From Sulfuricurvum sp. (lineage in GTDB: Bacteria > Campylobacterota > Campylobacteria > Campylobacterales > Sulfurimonadaceae): a DNA stretch of 7,778 nt. The notes under the pieces are model-generated. The model saw nothing but the letters and a program-made list of their open reading frames with translations, was not told the DNA's origin and did not search any database. Positions 1-5,609 of the stretch are shown here, one piece after another. Position 1 is the stretch's first letter. Every line of letters begins with the position of its first letter. Made by a program: the position numbers and the translations under genes. The stretch is from NCBI GenBank assembly GCA_024635855.1, contig JAGXHZ010000099.1:1-7778 (forward strand), written 5' to 3'.

Positions 1-216
1 CAGCTTCCTTCGCAAACCGATATGATTATCATGTTAACCGATTTTCTAAAACACAACACGATGGATCATTTCAAACGTCAAGCAAAAAAATCGGATATCC
101 CTTTTATTTGTGTCAAGGGTATGAGCGGATGCAGTGAATGTCAGATCACCCAAATGGTTGAGGGGATCCGTCAGAATAAATGTGGCAATGTATCGTGCAG
201 CGTTGGTTGCAGGTAA
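1..216 (+). CDS. DUF2325-like protein, C-terminal part (5' end outside window)
   Basis: The frame is open from the first base, so this is the last 71 residues of a longer gene and its start is not visible. The segment MLTDFLKHNTMDHFKRQAKK followed by SDIPFIC resembles the second half of small DUF2325 proteins, which typically read like 'vLTDfvnHn.m...k..AKk..iPii'. No biochemical function is established for that family. After this core comes a Cys-rich tail: window residues C37, C44, C47, C61, C66 and C70, with a CxxC at 44-47 and closely spaced Cys at the very end. That suggests metal or Fe-S binding or disulfide chemistry, which is inference. The next gene, ferritin, begins 79 nt downstream on the same strand but has its own likely promoter. 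The family assignment rests on remembered motif similarity and is moderately sure. Confidence 0.6.
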   Translation, partial: QLPSQTDMIIMLTDFLKHNTMDHFKRQAKKSDIPFICVKGMSGCSECQITQMVEGIRQNKCGNVSCSVGCR

Positions 217-225
217 ATTATTTTG

Positions 226-234
226 TGCTATACT
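226..234 (+). promoter_or_regulatory. Extended -10 promoter of the ferritin gene
   Basis: TGCTATACT is a TGn extended -10 followed by a near-consensus -10 hexamer (TATACT, 229-234). It lies about 60 nt before the ferritin ATG, in the gap after the upstream stop codon. No good -35 is visible, which is usual for Campylobacterota sigma-70 promoters. No clear Fur palindrome overlaps it. Transcription would start near 241. Confidence 0.55.
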
Positions 235-295
235 ATTTTTACGCGAGCCAATGCATTAGCTATTAGCCAGCAAATCTTGATTTCAGGAGCTGTTT

Positions 296-796
296 ATGTT
301 AAAGCCTACTATCCTCAAACTTCTCAACGAACAAATCGCCCTCGAAGATTATTCTGCCAATTTGTATCTCGCTATGAGTTCATGGTGTGGACATCAAAAG
401 TTAGCCGGTTCGGCAAAATTTCTAGAAGTGCATAGTGATGATGAACACGCGCATATGCGTAAACTTTTTACCTATGTTAATGAAACAGGTGCCATGGCAC
501 GTATCGGTGCATTGGAAGAACCTCCGCATAAGTTCGGATCGATCAAAGATGTATTTGAAAAAACCTTTGAGCACGAAAAATTTATTACGTCTAAAATCAA
601 CGCTCTTGTAGAAGCGTGTTTGGCGGAAAAAGATTATTCAACGTTCAATTTTCTCCAATGGTACGTTGCAGAGCAACACGAAGAGGAACATTTGTTCCGT
701 TCTATCCTCGATATGATGGATATTGTCGGACTGGATGGTCGCGGATTGTATCTAGTTGATAAAGAGATTGGAAAGATGTCTCAAAAAATAGGGTAA
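296..796 (+). CDS. ftnA: Bacterial non-heme ferritin (FtnA type)
   Basis: This 166-residue protein has the usual bacterial ferritin length. It should form a 24-subunit cytoplasmic shell that oxidises Fe(II) and stores it as a ferric mineral. All expected ferroxidase-centre residues fall at the same numbers as in E. coli FtnA: E17, E50, H53 (in DDEHAH), E94, Q127 and E130 (in AEQHEEEH). No heme-ligating Met typical of bacterioferritin is evident, so it is a ferritin rather than Bfr. The start is fixed by AGGAG at 285-289, six bases before the ATG. It appears to be a single-gene transcript: a strong extended -10 lies upstream and a 12-bp hairpin follows the stop. Its neighbours (Fur-type sites, desulforubrerythrin) fit an iron and oxidative-stress neighbourhood. 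Family assignment is very sure; the symbol is by analogy. Confidence 0.95.
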   Translation: MLKPTILKLLNEQIALEDYSANLYLAMSSWCGHQKLAGSAKFLEVHSDDEHAHMRKLFTYVNETGAMARIGALEEPPHKFGSIKDVFEKTFEHEKFITSKINALVEACLAEKDYSTFNFLQWYVAEQHEEEHLFRSILDMMDIVGLDGRGLYLVDKEIGKMSQKIG

Positions 797-813
797 TTTT
801 ACCTGATGTTACG

Positions 814-841
814 CACTAAAACGAACTTTTTCGTTTTAGTG
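814..841 (+). terminator. 12-bp perfect hairpin after ferritin (possible terminator)
   Basis: Arms 814-825 (CACTAAAACGAA) and 830-841 (TTCGTTTTAGTG) are exact reverse complements with a 4-nt loop, starting 18 nt after the ferritin stop. Only four of the twelve pairs are G-C, and no U-tract follows on either strand, so it is not a textbook intrinsic terminator. It could instead stabilise the 3' end of the ferritin mRNA or mark Rho-dependent termination. Confidence 0.45.
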
Positions 842-944
842 GCAGGGACGCCCATCATTCGATAGATTTTAATATCCTCAAAAAAACTCACTTCAAAAAC
901 TTTTTTTCCTTTGTCATTTCAAAATATATAAACAAACTTTCAAC

Positions 945-967
945 GTAATGATAATATTTATCATTAC
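945..967. promoter_or_regulatory. Fur box upstream of the OprD-like porin (site 1)
   Basis: This near-perfect 23-base palindrome has 10-bp arms, GTAATGATAA and TTATCATTAC, around TAT. Its core at 949-963, TGATAATATTTATCA, differs from the 7-1-7 Fur consensus TGATAATnATTATCA at a single position. It contains TAATAT (952-957), a possible -10, so iron-loaded Fur would block transcription. It is the best Fur site in the window. Confidence 0.75.
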
Positions 968-983
968 TAAGAATGTATTAAGT

Positions 984-998
984 TGATAACTACTATCA
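984..998. promoter_or_regulatory. Second Fur-box-like site upstream of the porin
   Basis: TGATAACTACTATCA matches TGATAATnATTATCA at all but two positions, and its outer five base pairs are perfectly symmetric. Its centre lies 35 bp after that of the stronger site, which would suit cooperative occupation or multimerisation of Fur over the promoter. On its own the match is modest. Confidence 0.5.
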
Positions 999-1072
999 TG
1001 TTGAAATATTTTAATAACGCGAATCAAAATATAAAACGTCTTGTTTGTTTAATGATTAGGAGAAGTAGAAAG

Positions 1073-2275
1073 ATGAAAAAAGTAATAGTGCTAAGTATGG
1101 TGGCAGTAGTAGCATTGAGCGCATCAAGTATCGATGAGGCATTTGTAGCAGGGAAAGCGAGCGGACAGATTCGAGCGGCATACGTCAGCCAAGACAATGC
1201 AGTAGATACCGATACGTACGGAACCTCACTCGGTGGCGTTCTCAAATACGAAACAGCGGATTGGAACGGATTGAAACTCGGAGTAGGCGCGTATGTATCT
1301 CAAAAACTCCACTTTTCAACCGGTAACGCAGATGAGGGAAAAGCAAACCCTGACTTATTCGGCGAAAATACTTCGTCATACGCGTATGTAGGAGAAGCGT
1401 ACCTTGACTATACAATGGATGATTTGAATCTTCGTGTCGGTCGTCAGTTGATCGATACACCGCTTGCCGATACCGATGATATCCGTATGCACCCAAATAC
1501 ATTTGAAGCGGCGATTGCTACTTATACAGGATTTGAGGGGACAACGCTTGTCGGTGGCTATGTGACCCGTTGGGCTGGATACGACTCAGGGAATGATATT
1601 TCGAAATTTAAAAAACTAGCAGGTGCTGAGAGCAACGGTGCAGCTGTAATTGGTGTTATCAATGAAAGTATTGAAAACCTTGCAGTCCAAGGATGGTACT
1701 ATAATATCGATAAACTCGCCGATACATTTTATACTGATGCAACTTATGCCATTCCTTTCTCTGAGACGATGGGATTGGAACTCAGCGGTCAATACACACA
1801 CTTCTCTGAAAAGAAAGCAAGCGGTATGGACGGAAGTGTTTATGGAATCGGTGCGGCATTCAACGTAGGTGCATTGACTCTCGGTGCAGCGTATAACAAA
1901 GCCTCCAATGATGAGGGTAAATCAGTTTCTAACGGCTTCGGCGGCGGACCATATATGACCTCTATGGAAGAGATGACGATCGATGGATTCGAAGACGCTA
2001 AAGCGTATCAACTCAGTGTAGAACTCGATTTAGCCGATATGGGATTAGAGGGGTTAGTGTTTACTGCCCTCTATGGTGATTTCAAAAGCACCCCTGTGGA
2101 TATGAAAGTAAAAGAAATCGATCTCATCGCAGCCTATGAAATCAGCGAAGCACTCAGTGCTGAAGTAAGTTATGCGATGATCGATGATAAAAATAAAAAT
2201 ACATTTGACAATAACGGAACACCTGATGACGGCGGGTATGACCGTTTACTTGTACGTCTTAACTATAACTTTTAA
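1073..2275 (+). CDS. OprD-family outer-membrane porin
   Basis: This 400-residue protein has a signal peptide (MKKVIVLSMVAVVALSAS). The mature N-terminus, SSIDEAFVAGKASGQIRAAY, is the pattern seen in Campylobacterota OprD-like porins: 'sIdeAF..Gk.sG..r..Y'. Alternating amphipathic strands follow (for example LGVGAYVSQKL, LNLRVGRQLIDTP), and the protein ends RLLVRLNYNF with the terminal Phe that signals BAM-dependent insertion. It should form a monomeric barrel admitting small solutes; the substrate cannot be read from sequence. The ATG at 1073 is chosen because AGGAGAAG lies at 1058-1065 and a clean signal peptide follows; a TTG at 983 in the same frame has neither. Two Fur-box-like palindromes lie 75-130 nt upstream, so the gene is probably induced by iron limitation. 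It converges on the desulforubrerythrin gene with only 22 nt between stop codons. Confidence 0.85.
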   Translation: MKKVIVLSMVAVVALSASSIDEAFVAGKASGQIRAAYVSQDNAVDTDTYGTSLGGVLKYETADWNGLKLGVGAYVSQKLHFSTGNADEGKANPDLFGENTSSYAYVGEAYLDYTMDDLNLRVGRQLIDTPLADTDDIRMHPNTFEAAIATYTGFEGTTLVGGYVTRWAGYDSGNDISKFKKLAGAESNGAAVIGVINESIENLAVQGWYYNIDKLADTFYTDATYAIPFSETMGLELSGQYTHFSEKKASGMDGSVYGIGAAFNVGALTLGAAYNKASNDEGKSVSNGFGGGPYMTSMEEMTIDGFEDAKAYQLSVELDLADMGLEGLVFTALYGDFKSTPVDMKVKEIDLIAAYEISEALSAEVSYAMIDDKNKNTFDNNGTPDDGGYDRLLVRLNYNF

Positions 2276-2297
2276 GGATAAGAGACGGACAGATCAG

Positions 2298-2945
2298 TTA
2301 GTTCAAACATTCCCGTTTGAAATATTCGCGTCCTACTTTGCACAATGGACAGGCAACAGGTGCTTTTTTACCTCGGTGGACATGACCGCACACTTCGCAA
2401 ATCCAAATTTCATCTTCCGCACTGGCAAAAAATCCATCCGCAATTAATGCCTCTTTAAGAGCTGCATATTCACGCTCGTGTTCCACTTCAACTTTACCGA
2501 TTGCAGTGAAAAGTCGAGCAAGATCACTGTGCCCTTCGGCTTTGGCAATCTCAGAAAACTCAGGATACATGGTTTCGTGCTCGTAGTGTTCTCCCGCCAT
2601 TGCGGTATCGAGATTGGCTATCGTTGCATCGACGTCACAGCTGTGGATGAGTTTATGGTACGCTTTGTATTGCGCGCGGGCATGATACATTTCATTAAAG
2701 GCTGCTTCACGAAAATGGCGCTCAACTGCATGCCATCCCTCATCACGGGCGATATCGGCGAACAGCTCGTATTTGTTTCGTGCCATACTCTCTCCGCCAA
2801 ATGCTTTCATCAAGTTTACAGCGGTGAGTGACTCGGTAATCATCTCCATATCATGACCACAGCAGGTGAGGGTTCCACCTCCGACGTTTTGGACTTCCAC
2901 TTCGTTTTTGCAACTATTACAACGGTAGGTTTCGTATTTGCGCAT
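2298..2945 (-). CDS. rrc: Desulforubrerythrin (desulforedoxin-rubrerythrin-rubredoxin), peroxide reductase
   Basis: This 215-residue cytoplasmic protein has three parts. Residues 1-35 are a desulforedoxin-like FeCys4 knuckle (C9, C12, C28, C29 with CCGHDM). Residues about 40-170 are a four-helix ferritin-like diiron domain with E52, E85/H88 (NEMYH), E119/E122 (GEHYEHE) and E153/H156 (VEVEHE). Residues 180-213 are a rubredoxin domain (C183-x2-C186, C199-x2-C202). This is the architecture of the Campylobacter jejuni desulforubrerythrin (Rrc, Cj0012c), which reduces hydrogen peroxide using electrons passed through its FeCys4 sites. The ATG at 2945 is preferred: GGAG lies five bases upstream, and a GTG two codons earlier would overlap that site. 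It may be read from its own extended -10 (2972-2980) as well as from the apbE direction. The symbol is by homology. Confidence 0.93.
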   Translation of the reverse strand: MRKYETYRCNSCKNEVEVQNVGGGTLTCCGHDMEMITESLTAVNLMKAFGGESMARNKYELFADIARDEGWHAVERHFREAAFNEMYHARAQYKAYHKLIHSCDVDATIANLDTAMAGEHYEHETMYPEFSEIAKAEGHSDLARLFTAIGKVEVEHEREYAALKEALIADGFFASAEDEIWICEVCGHVHRGKKAPVACPLCKVGREYFKRECLN

Positions 2946-2971
2946 GAACACTCCAGAATCATATTTTATTT

Positions 2972-2980
2972 ATTGTAGCA
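2972..2980 (-). promoter_or_regulatory. Extended -10 promoter of desulforubrerythrin
   Basis: Read on the minus strand this is TGCTACAAT, a TGn plus TACAAT extended -10, 26 nt before the start codon in the 49-nt gap between the small membrane-protein gene and desulforubrerythrin. The identical 9-mer precedes the deacetylase gene. It implies that desulforubrerythrin can be transcribed independently of the genes upstream. No recognisable -35 is seen. Confidence 0.5.
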
Positions 2981-2994
2981 GAAGGAGTAATAGC

Positions 2995-3189
2995 TTATTC
3001 TGAATTTTTAGGTGCATTGCAATCGGTTGCTTTCCCAAAAATGCATCGTCCGTTAAAAATCAGTTTTCGGATAAAAAAGAAAAGAGAAATCGATGCGAGA
3101 AGTCCACTGATAATCGCATGTGGAAGCAGTCCTTGGGTGAAAAATGAAAGGGTTGCGACGATAAAAGCGAAGGTTAAAATGAGACACAT
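2995..3189 (-). CDS. Small two-helix membrane protein, function unknown
   Basis: A 64-residue hypothetical protein. Residues about 1-18 and 23-42 are hydrophobic and should form two membrane helices joined by a short turn (TQGLLPH). The basic segment RKLIFNGR follows, then a hydrophilic tail with two Cys (GRCIFGKATDC). The Cys pair just after the second helix loosely recalls the CPLY..LG..TC end of DUF2892 proteins, but the rest does not match, so no family is assigned. Coding is supported by AAGGAT six bases before the ATG at 3189. A TTG two codons earlier is in frame but overlaps that site. It lies 36 nt after apbE and 49 nt before desulforubrerythrin on the same strand, so it may be the middle gene of an apbE operon. 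No function can be stated. Confidence 0.6.
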   Translation of the reverse strand: MCLILTFAFIVATLSFFTQGLLPHAIISGLLASISLFFFIRKLIFNGRCIFGKATDCNAPKNSE

Positions 3190-3225
3190 GAGCAATCCTT
3201 AGGTAAAAATATTTTAACAGTATAG

Positions 3226-4170
3226 CTATTGCAATGGAAGTGCGTCAGTAACAAAAGTTACAGAGACACCCATGGGCATTGTACTTTTGATTATCGACCC
3301 ATCATTGTGGATTAAAACATATCCAATGCTTAAAGAATCCAAAAGGGCTATGGCTTTTTTGGATTCCATTACTGAAACAGCGGTTGCTAGTGCATCAATA
3401 CGGGTATTGTCTCCTCTATCGATGAGGGTGATGGAAGCATAGCGCTGTTCGGAGCGTCCTGTTTTTGGATTGATTAAGTGGTTATGGGTTTTGTTTTTAA
3501 TGTACCGTTCATAATTACCGCTGGTACTGATGGCAAGGTGTGGTAACGAAGAGCGGATGAGGGCAATAGAGCCATCGAGATGAAACGGATCTTGAATTTG
3601 AACATCACACGAGCTTAAACAGCCAATATCACCCGATGCAGCGACAACCGCTTTTTTAACACGGTGACGCTCTAATAATTCCAAGGATAAATCAACGGCG
3701 TATCCTTTGGCTATTCCTCCCAAATCAATCATTGTTTCGGGAAGAATTTTTACCTTGTTTTCCTCTAATACTATTCGTTTTGATCCTACACGCTTTCCTG
3801 ATTTTTGAAGCTCTGAGTGGGAGGGCAGGTGTTCATCATCGTACCCAAAACGGTAGGCTCCATGGGTAAGTGAGCCGATGGTAACGTCAAATGCTCCATC
3901 GCTTATTCGAGACATTTCCAAAGATCGTTCCAAAATATTTTGGGTAGCTATGGATGCGTTAATCTCATAATTACGATTAAGACGTGAAATTTCAGAATCA
4001 CTTTTGTACGTCGAGAGGCGATTGTCTAAATCTTTAAATAAGGCAAAAACATCATCACTCAGATTTTGCTCGTCTACTTCAACGCGGATAAGGGTTCCCA
4101 TGTGTACTTGGGTACGTTGGGAAGCATGCAATAAGCCGATTAATAAACAAAAGAAGAATAGCTTTTTCAT
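3226..4170 (-). CDS. apbE: ApbE-type FAD:protein FMN transferase, exported
   Basis: This 314-residue enzyme has an N-terminal signal peptide (MKKLFFFCLLIGLLHAS) and no lipobox, so it is probably a soluble periplasmic form. ApbE uses FAD and Mg2+ to attach FMN through a phosphoester bond to a Thr in a [S/T]GAT motif of its target. Family motifs in order are STYKSDSEIS (53-62), GAFDVTIGSL (92-101), DLGGIAKGYAVD (149-160), SGDI (179-182), STSGNYERY (215-223), HLINPKTG (231-238) and RIDALATAVSVM (257-268), whose D259 and T263 match the Mg/FAD site. The usual GGDI reads SGDI, and a C184-x3-C188 pair follows. The ATG at 4170 begins the signal peptide, though its ribosome-binding site is weak; an in-frame ATG at 4227 falls inside a Fur-like site and is unlikely. 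Its probable client is the divergently encoded FMN-binding protein at 5609-6121. Confidence 0.93.
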   Translation of the reverse strand: MKKLFFFCLLIGLLHASQRTQVHMGTLIRVEVDEQNLSDDVFALFKDLDNRLSTYKSDSEISRLNRNYEINASIATQNILERSLEMSRISDGAFDVTIGSLTHGAYRFGYDDEHLPSHSELQKSGKRVGSKRIVLEENKVKILPETMIDLGGIAKGYAVDLSLELLERHRVKKAVVAASGDIGCLSSCDVQIQDPFHLDGSIALIRSSLPHLAISTSGNYERYIKNKTHNHLINPKTGRSEQRYASITLIDRGDNTRIDALATAVSVMESKKAIALLDSLSIGYVLIHNDGSIIKSTMPMGVSVTFVTDALPLQ

Positions 4171-4203
4171 ACTACGAAGTTTATCATGATTTAGAGAGAT
4201 ATT

Positions 4204-4209
4204 TTTATA
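4204..4209 (-). promoter_or_regulatory. Possible -10 of the apbE promoter
   Basis: Read on the minus strand, TATAAA lies 34 nt upstream of the apbE ATG, immediately beside the Fur-like palindrome at 4210-4228. That site would then occupy the spacer between -10 and -35. This is an AT-rich stretch, so the hexamer could be chance. Confidence 0.3.
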
Positions 4210-4228
4210 AATGATAATTATTTGCATT
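4210..4228. promoter_or_regulatory. Fur box in the apbE / porin divergent region (apbE-proximal)
   Basis: AATGATAATTATTTGCATT is a 9-1-9 palindrome with seven of nine pairs matched. It agrees with AATGATAATnATTATCATT except at two positions. It lies 40 nt before the apbE start and would cover an apbE promoter whose -10 is near 4204-4209. It is also upstream of the porin promoter. Confidence 0.6.
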
Positions 4229-4255
4229 ATTAATATTATTTTCAGCTTGTTGTCC

Positions 4256-4261
4256 TATACT
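4256..4261 (+). promoter_or_regulatory. -10 element of the porin / FMN-binding operon promoter
   Basis: TATACT is a near-consensus -10 hexamer, in the context CCTATACTAT, similar to the ferritin promoter. It sits 37 nt before the porin GTG start. Transcription would begin around 4268, directly against the Fur-like site at 4270-4284. No clear -35 is visible in the T/A-rich upstream DNA. Confidence 0.5.
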
Positions 4262-4269
4262 ATCGCTAT

Positions 4270-4284
4270 TAATAATCACTATCA
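4270..4284. promoter_or_regulatory. Fur box at the porin operon transcription start
   Basis: TAATAATCACTATCA matches the 7-1-7 consensus TGATAATnATTATCA at all but two positions, with five of seven arm pairs complementary. It begins eight bases after the -10 hexamer, where bound Fur would block initiation of the rightward operon. Its centre is 58 bp from that of the apbE-proximal site. Confidence 0.5.
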
Positions 4285-4298
4285 TAAAGGGATACCAA

Positions 4299-5609
4299 GT
4301 GAAAAACCTCCTCTTAAGTGCCGTTACTGCAATGGCGATCACGACTACACTGGGAGCTGATGAACTCAGCGATCTAAAAATGCAGCTTAAAATTCTTAGT
4401 GAACGTCTCTCAACGCTAGAAGTAAATGAGAGGAAACAAGCGGAACAAACAAACACGCTTACCTCAGAGCTTATCAATGTTCAAAATCAAACGTCATTTA
4501 TGGCGATTGATCCTGAAAAAGCGATTCAAGGAATGAGCCCGGCGGCTTCCAAGATCTATTACTCTAAAAATCCTCTTTCAATCGGTGGATATGGCGAAGT
4601 GTATTATTCACAATACAATGACAGCGTTGGGGCGGGAAATACTAAAGATGCGTATGGTGACACCTACCGCTTTATCCCCTATATCGGTTATAAATTCAGT
4701 GATGATATTATCCTAAACTCTGAAATTGAGTTTGAACACGGTGATCAAGTCGCTATCGAGCAGCTTTATGTGGATTTTATCCTCGATCCGCTCGCAACGG
4801 TACGCGTCGGTCATCAACTCGTTCCGATGGGTTATGTCAATCTTTATCATGAGCCGACATTGTTTAATACGGTCATCCGCCCCGATGTTGAAAGACAACT
4901 TATCCCTTCAACTTGGCATGAGCTTGGTCTTAGTGTATACGGCAAAACCGACACTTTTGAGTATCAAATCGGAGCATTTAGTGCATTGGACATGAATAAT
5001 GCTACATTAACAACGCCTTTATCCGATAAAGATTGGATTCGTAAAGCGCGTGTCGGAAATGAAAGCGATAGAGGGATGGACAACATGGCGGTTGTCGCAC
5101 GCTTGGATTACAACGGTATTAACGGCTTACAAGTGGGAGTCAGTGGTTATACCGGCAAAGCAGGTAATGCTAAAGTAGCAGGAAAATCGCAAGAGGGACA
5201 AATGAACATGTTTGATGTGCATGCTGTCTATCAAAATGAAGGATTTAAAGCACGAGCCCTTTATACTGAGAGTCATTTGAGCAATGCCGATTCATACAGA
5301 ACCGATATGCCAGAGAGCGCACGTGGCGGTTATCTCAATTTGGAGTATAATGTCCTACCATTTTTTGCCTCATCGAGTCAAAGAATACCTCTCTTTTTCC
5401 AATATGAAAACTACAATCTGGCTACTGCAATGGCAGATGGAAAATCGTTTGGAAATACGGAAAGTTATACGTATGGTTTGAACTACTTCCCGCACGATCA
5501 GGTAGTATTAAAAGCAGAGTATATGTTGCGTCACAATGAAAACACTGCTGACGCAACCAAGTATGTTAATGAGGGGATTTACTCACTTGGACTAGGATTT
5601 ATCTTTTAA
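4299..5609 (+). CDS. Outer-membrane porin, OprP/OprO-like (Porin_O_P), first gene of the FMN-binding operon
   Basis: This 436-residue protein starts with GTG, supported by AAGGGA at 4287-4292 six bases upstream. Residues 1-20 are a signal peptide ending TTTLGA. Residues about 21-66 form a periplasmic coiled coil with regularly spaced Leu (SDLKMQLKILSERLSTLE). From about 90 on it is a beta-barrel (IGGYGEVYYSQY, LATVRVGHQLVPMGY). The stretch HEPTLFNTVIRPDVERQLIP, followed by STWHELGLSVYG, is the family pattern of Porin_O_P-like proteins. The C-terminus, SLGLGFIF, ends in the BAM-signal Phe. OprP/OprO are phosphate and polyphosphate channels, but the context here (Fur-like sites, apbE, FMN-binding protein) points to a different substrate, perhaps an iron complex or an electron acceptor; that is inference. 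Its stop overlaps the next start (TAATG), indicating translational coupling. Confidence 0.82.
   Translation: MKNLLLSAVTAMAITTTLGADELSDLKMQLKILSERLSTLEVNERKQAEQTNTLTSELINVQNQTSFMAIDPEKAIQGMSPAASKIYYSKNPLSIGGYGEVYYSQYNDSVGAGNTKDAYGDTYRFIPYIGYKFSDDIILNSEIEFEHGDQVAIEQLYVDFILDPLATVRVGHQLVPMGYVNLYHEPTLFNTVIRPDVERQLIPSTWHELGLSVYGKTDTFEYQIGAFSALDMNNATLTTPLSDKDWIRKARVGNESDRGMDNMAVVARLDYNGINGLQVGVSGYTGKAGNAKVAGKSQEGQMNMFDVHAVYQNEGFKARALYTESHLSNADSYRTDMPESARGGYLNLEYNVLPFFASSSQRIPLFFQYENYNLATAMADGKSFGNTESYTYGLNYFPHDQVVLKAEYMLRHNENTADATKYVNEGIYSLGLGFIF

Larger units (their letters stand above)
797..1072. other. Intergenic regulatory region between ferritin and the OprD-like porin
   Basis: These 276 bases hold the post-ferritin hairpin (814-841), an AT-rich stretch (about 870-945) and two Fur-box-like palindromes (945-967 and 984-998) ahead of the porin. 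No convincing ORF is seen. An in-frame TTG at 983 would extend the porin by 30 residues, but it has no ribosome-binding site and falls on the second palindrome. The A/T stretch and the TAATAT at 952-957 may contribute to the promoter, but no single -35/-10 pair stands out. Confidence 0.6.

Noticed and set aside
801..870. Integron attC-like or mobile-element end around the post-ferritin hairpin
   Set aside because: No matching R/L core sites, flanking direct repeats, integrase or transposase are present in the window.
983..1072. N-terminal extension of the OprD-like porin by 30 residues
   Set aside because: It begins with TTG inside a Fur-like palindrome, has no ribosome-binding site, and places a clear signal peptide in the interior of the protein.
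2302..2321. Inverted repeat TTCAAAC/GTTTGAA as a bidirectional terminator between porin and desulforubrerythrin
   Set aside because: The stem is only 7 bp, it is inside the desulforubrerythrin coding region, and no U-tract follows on either strand.
4171..4227. Longer apbE starting at the ATG at 4227
   Set aside because: The extra 19 residues lie across the Fur-like site and likely promoter, and they precede an otherwise normal signal peptide.
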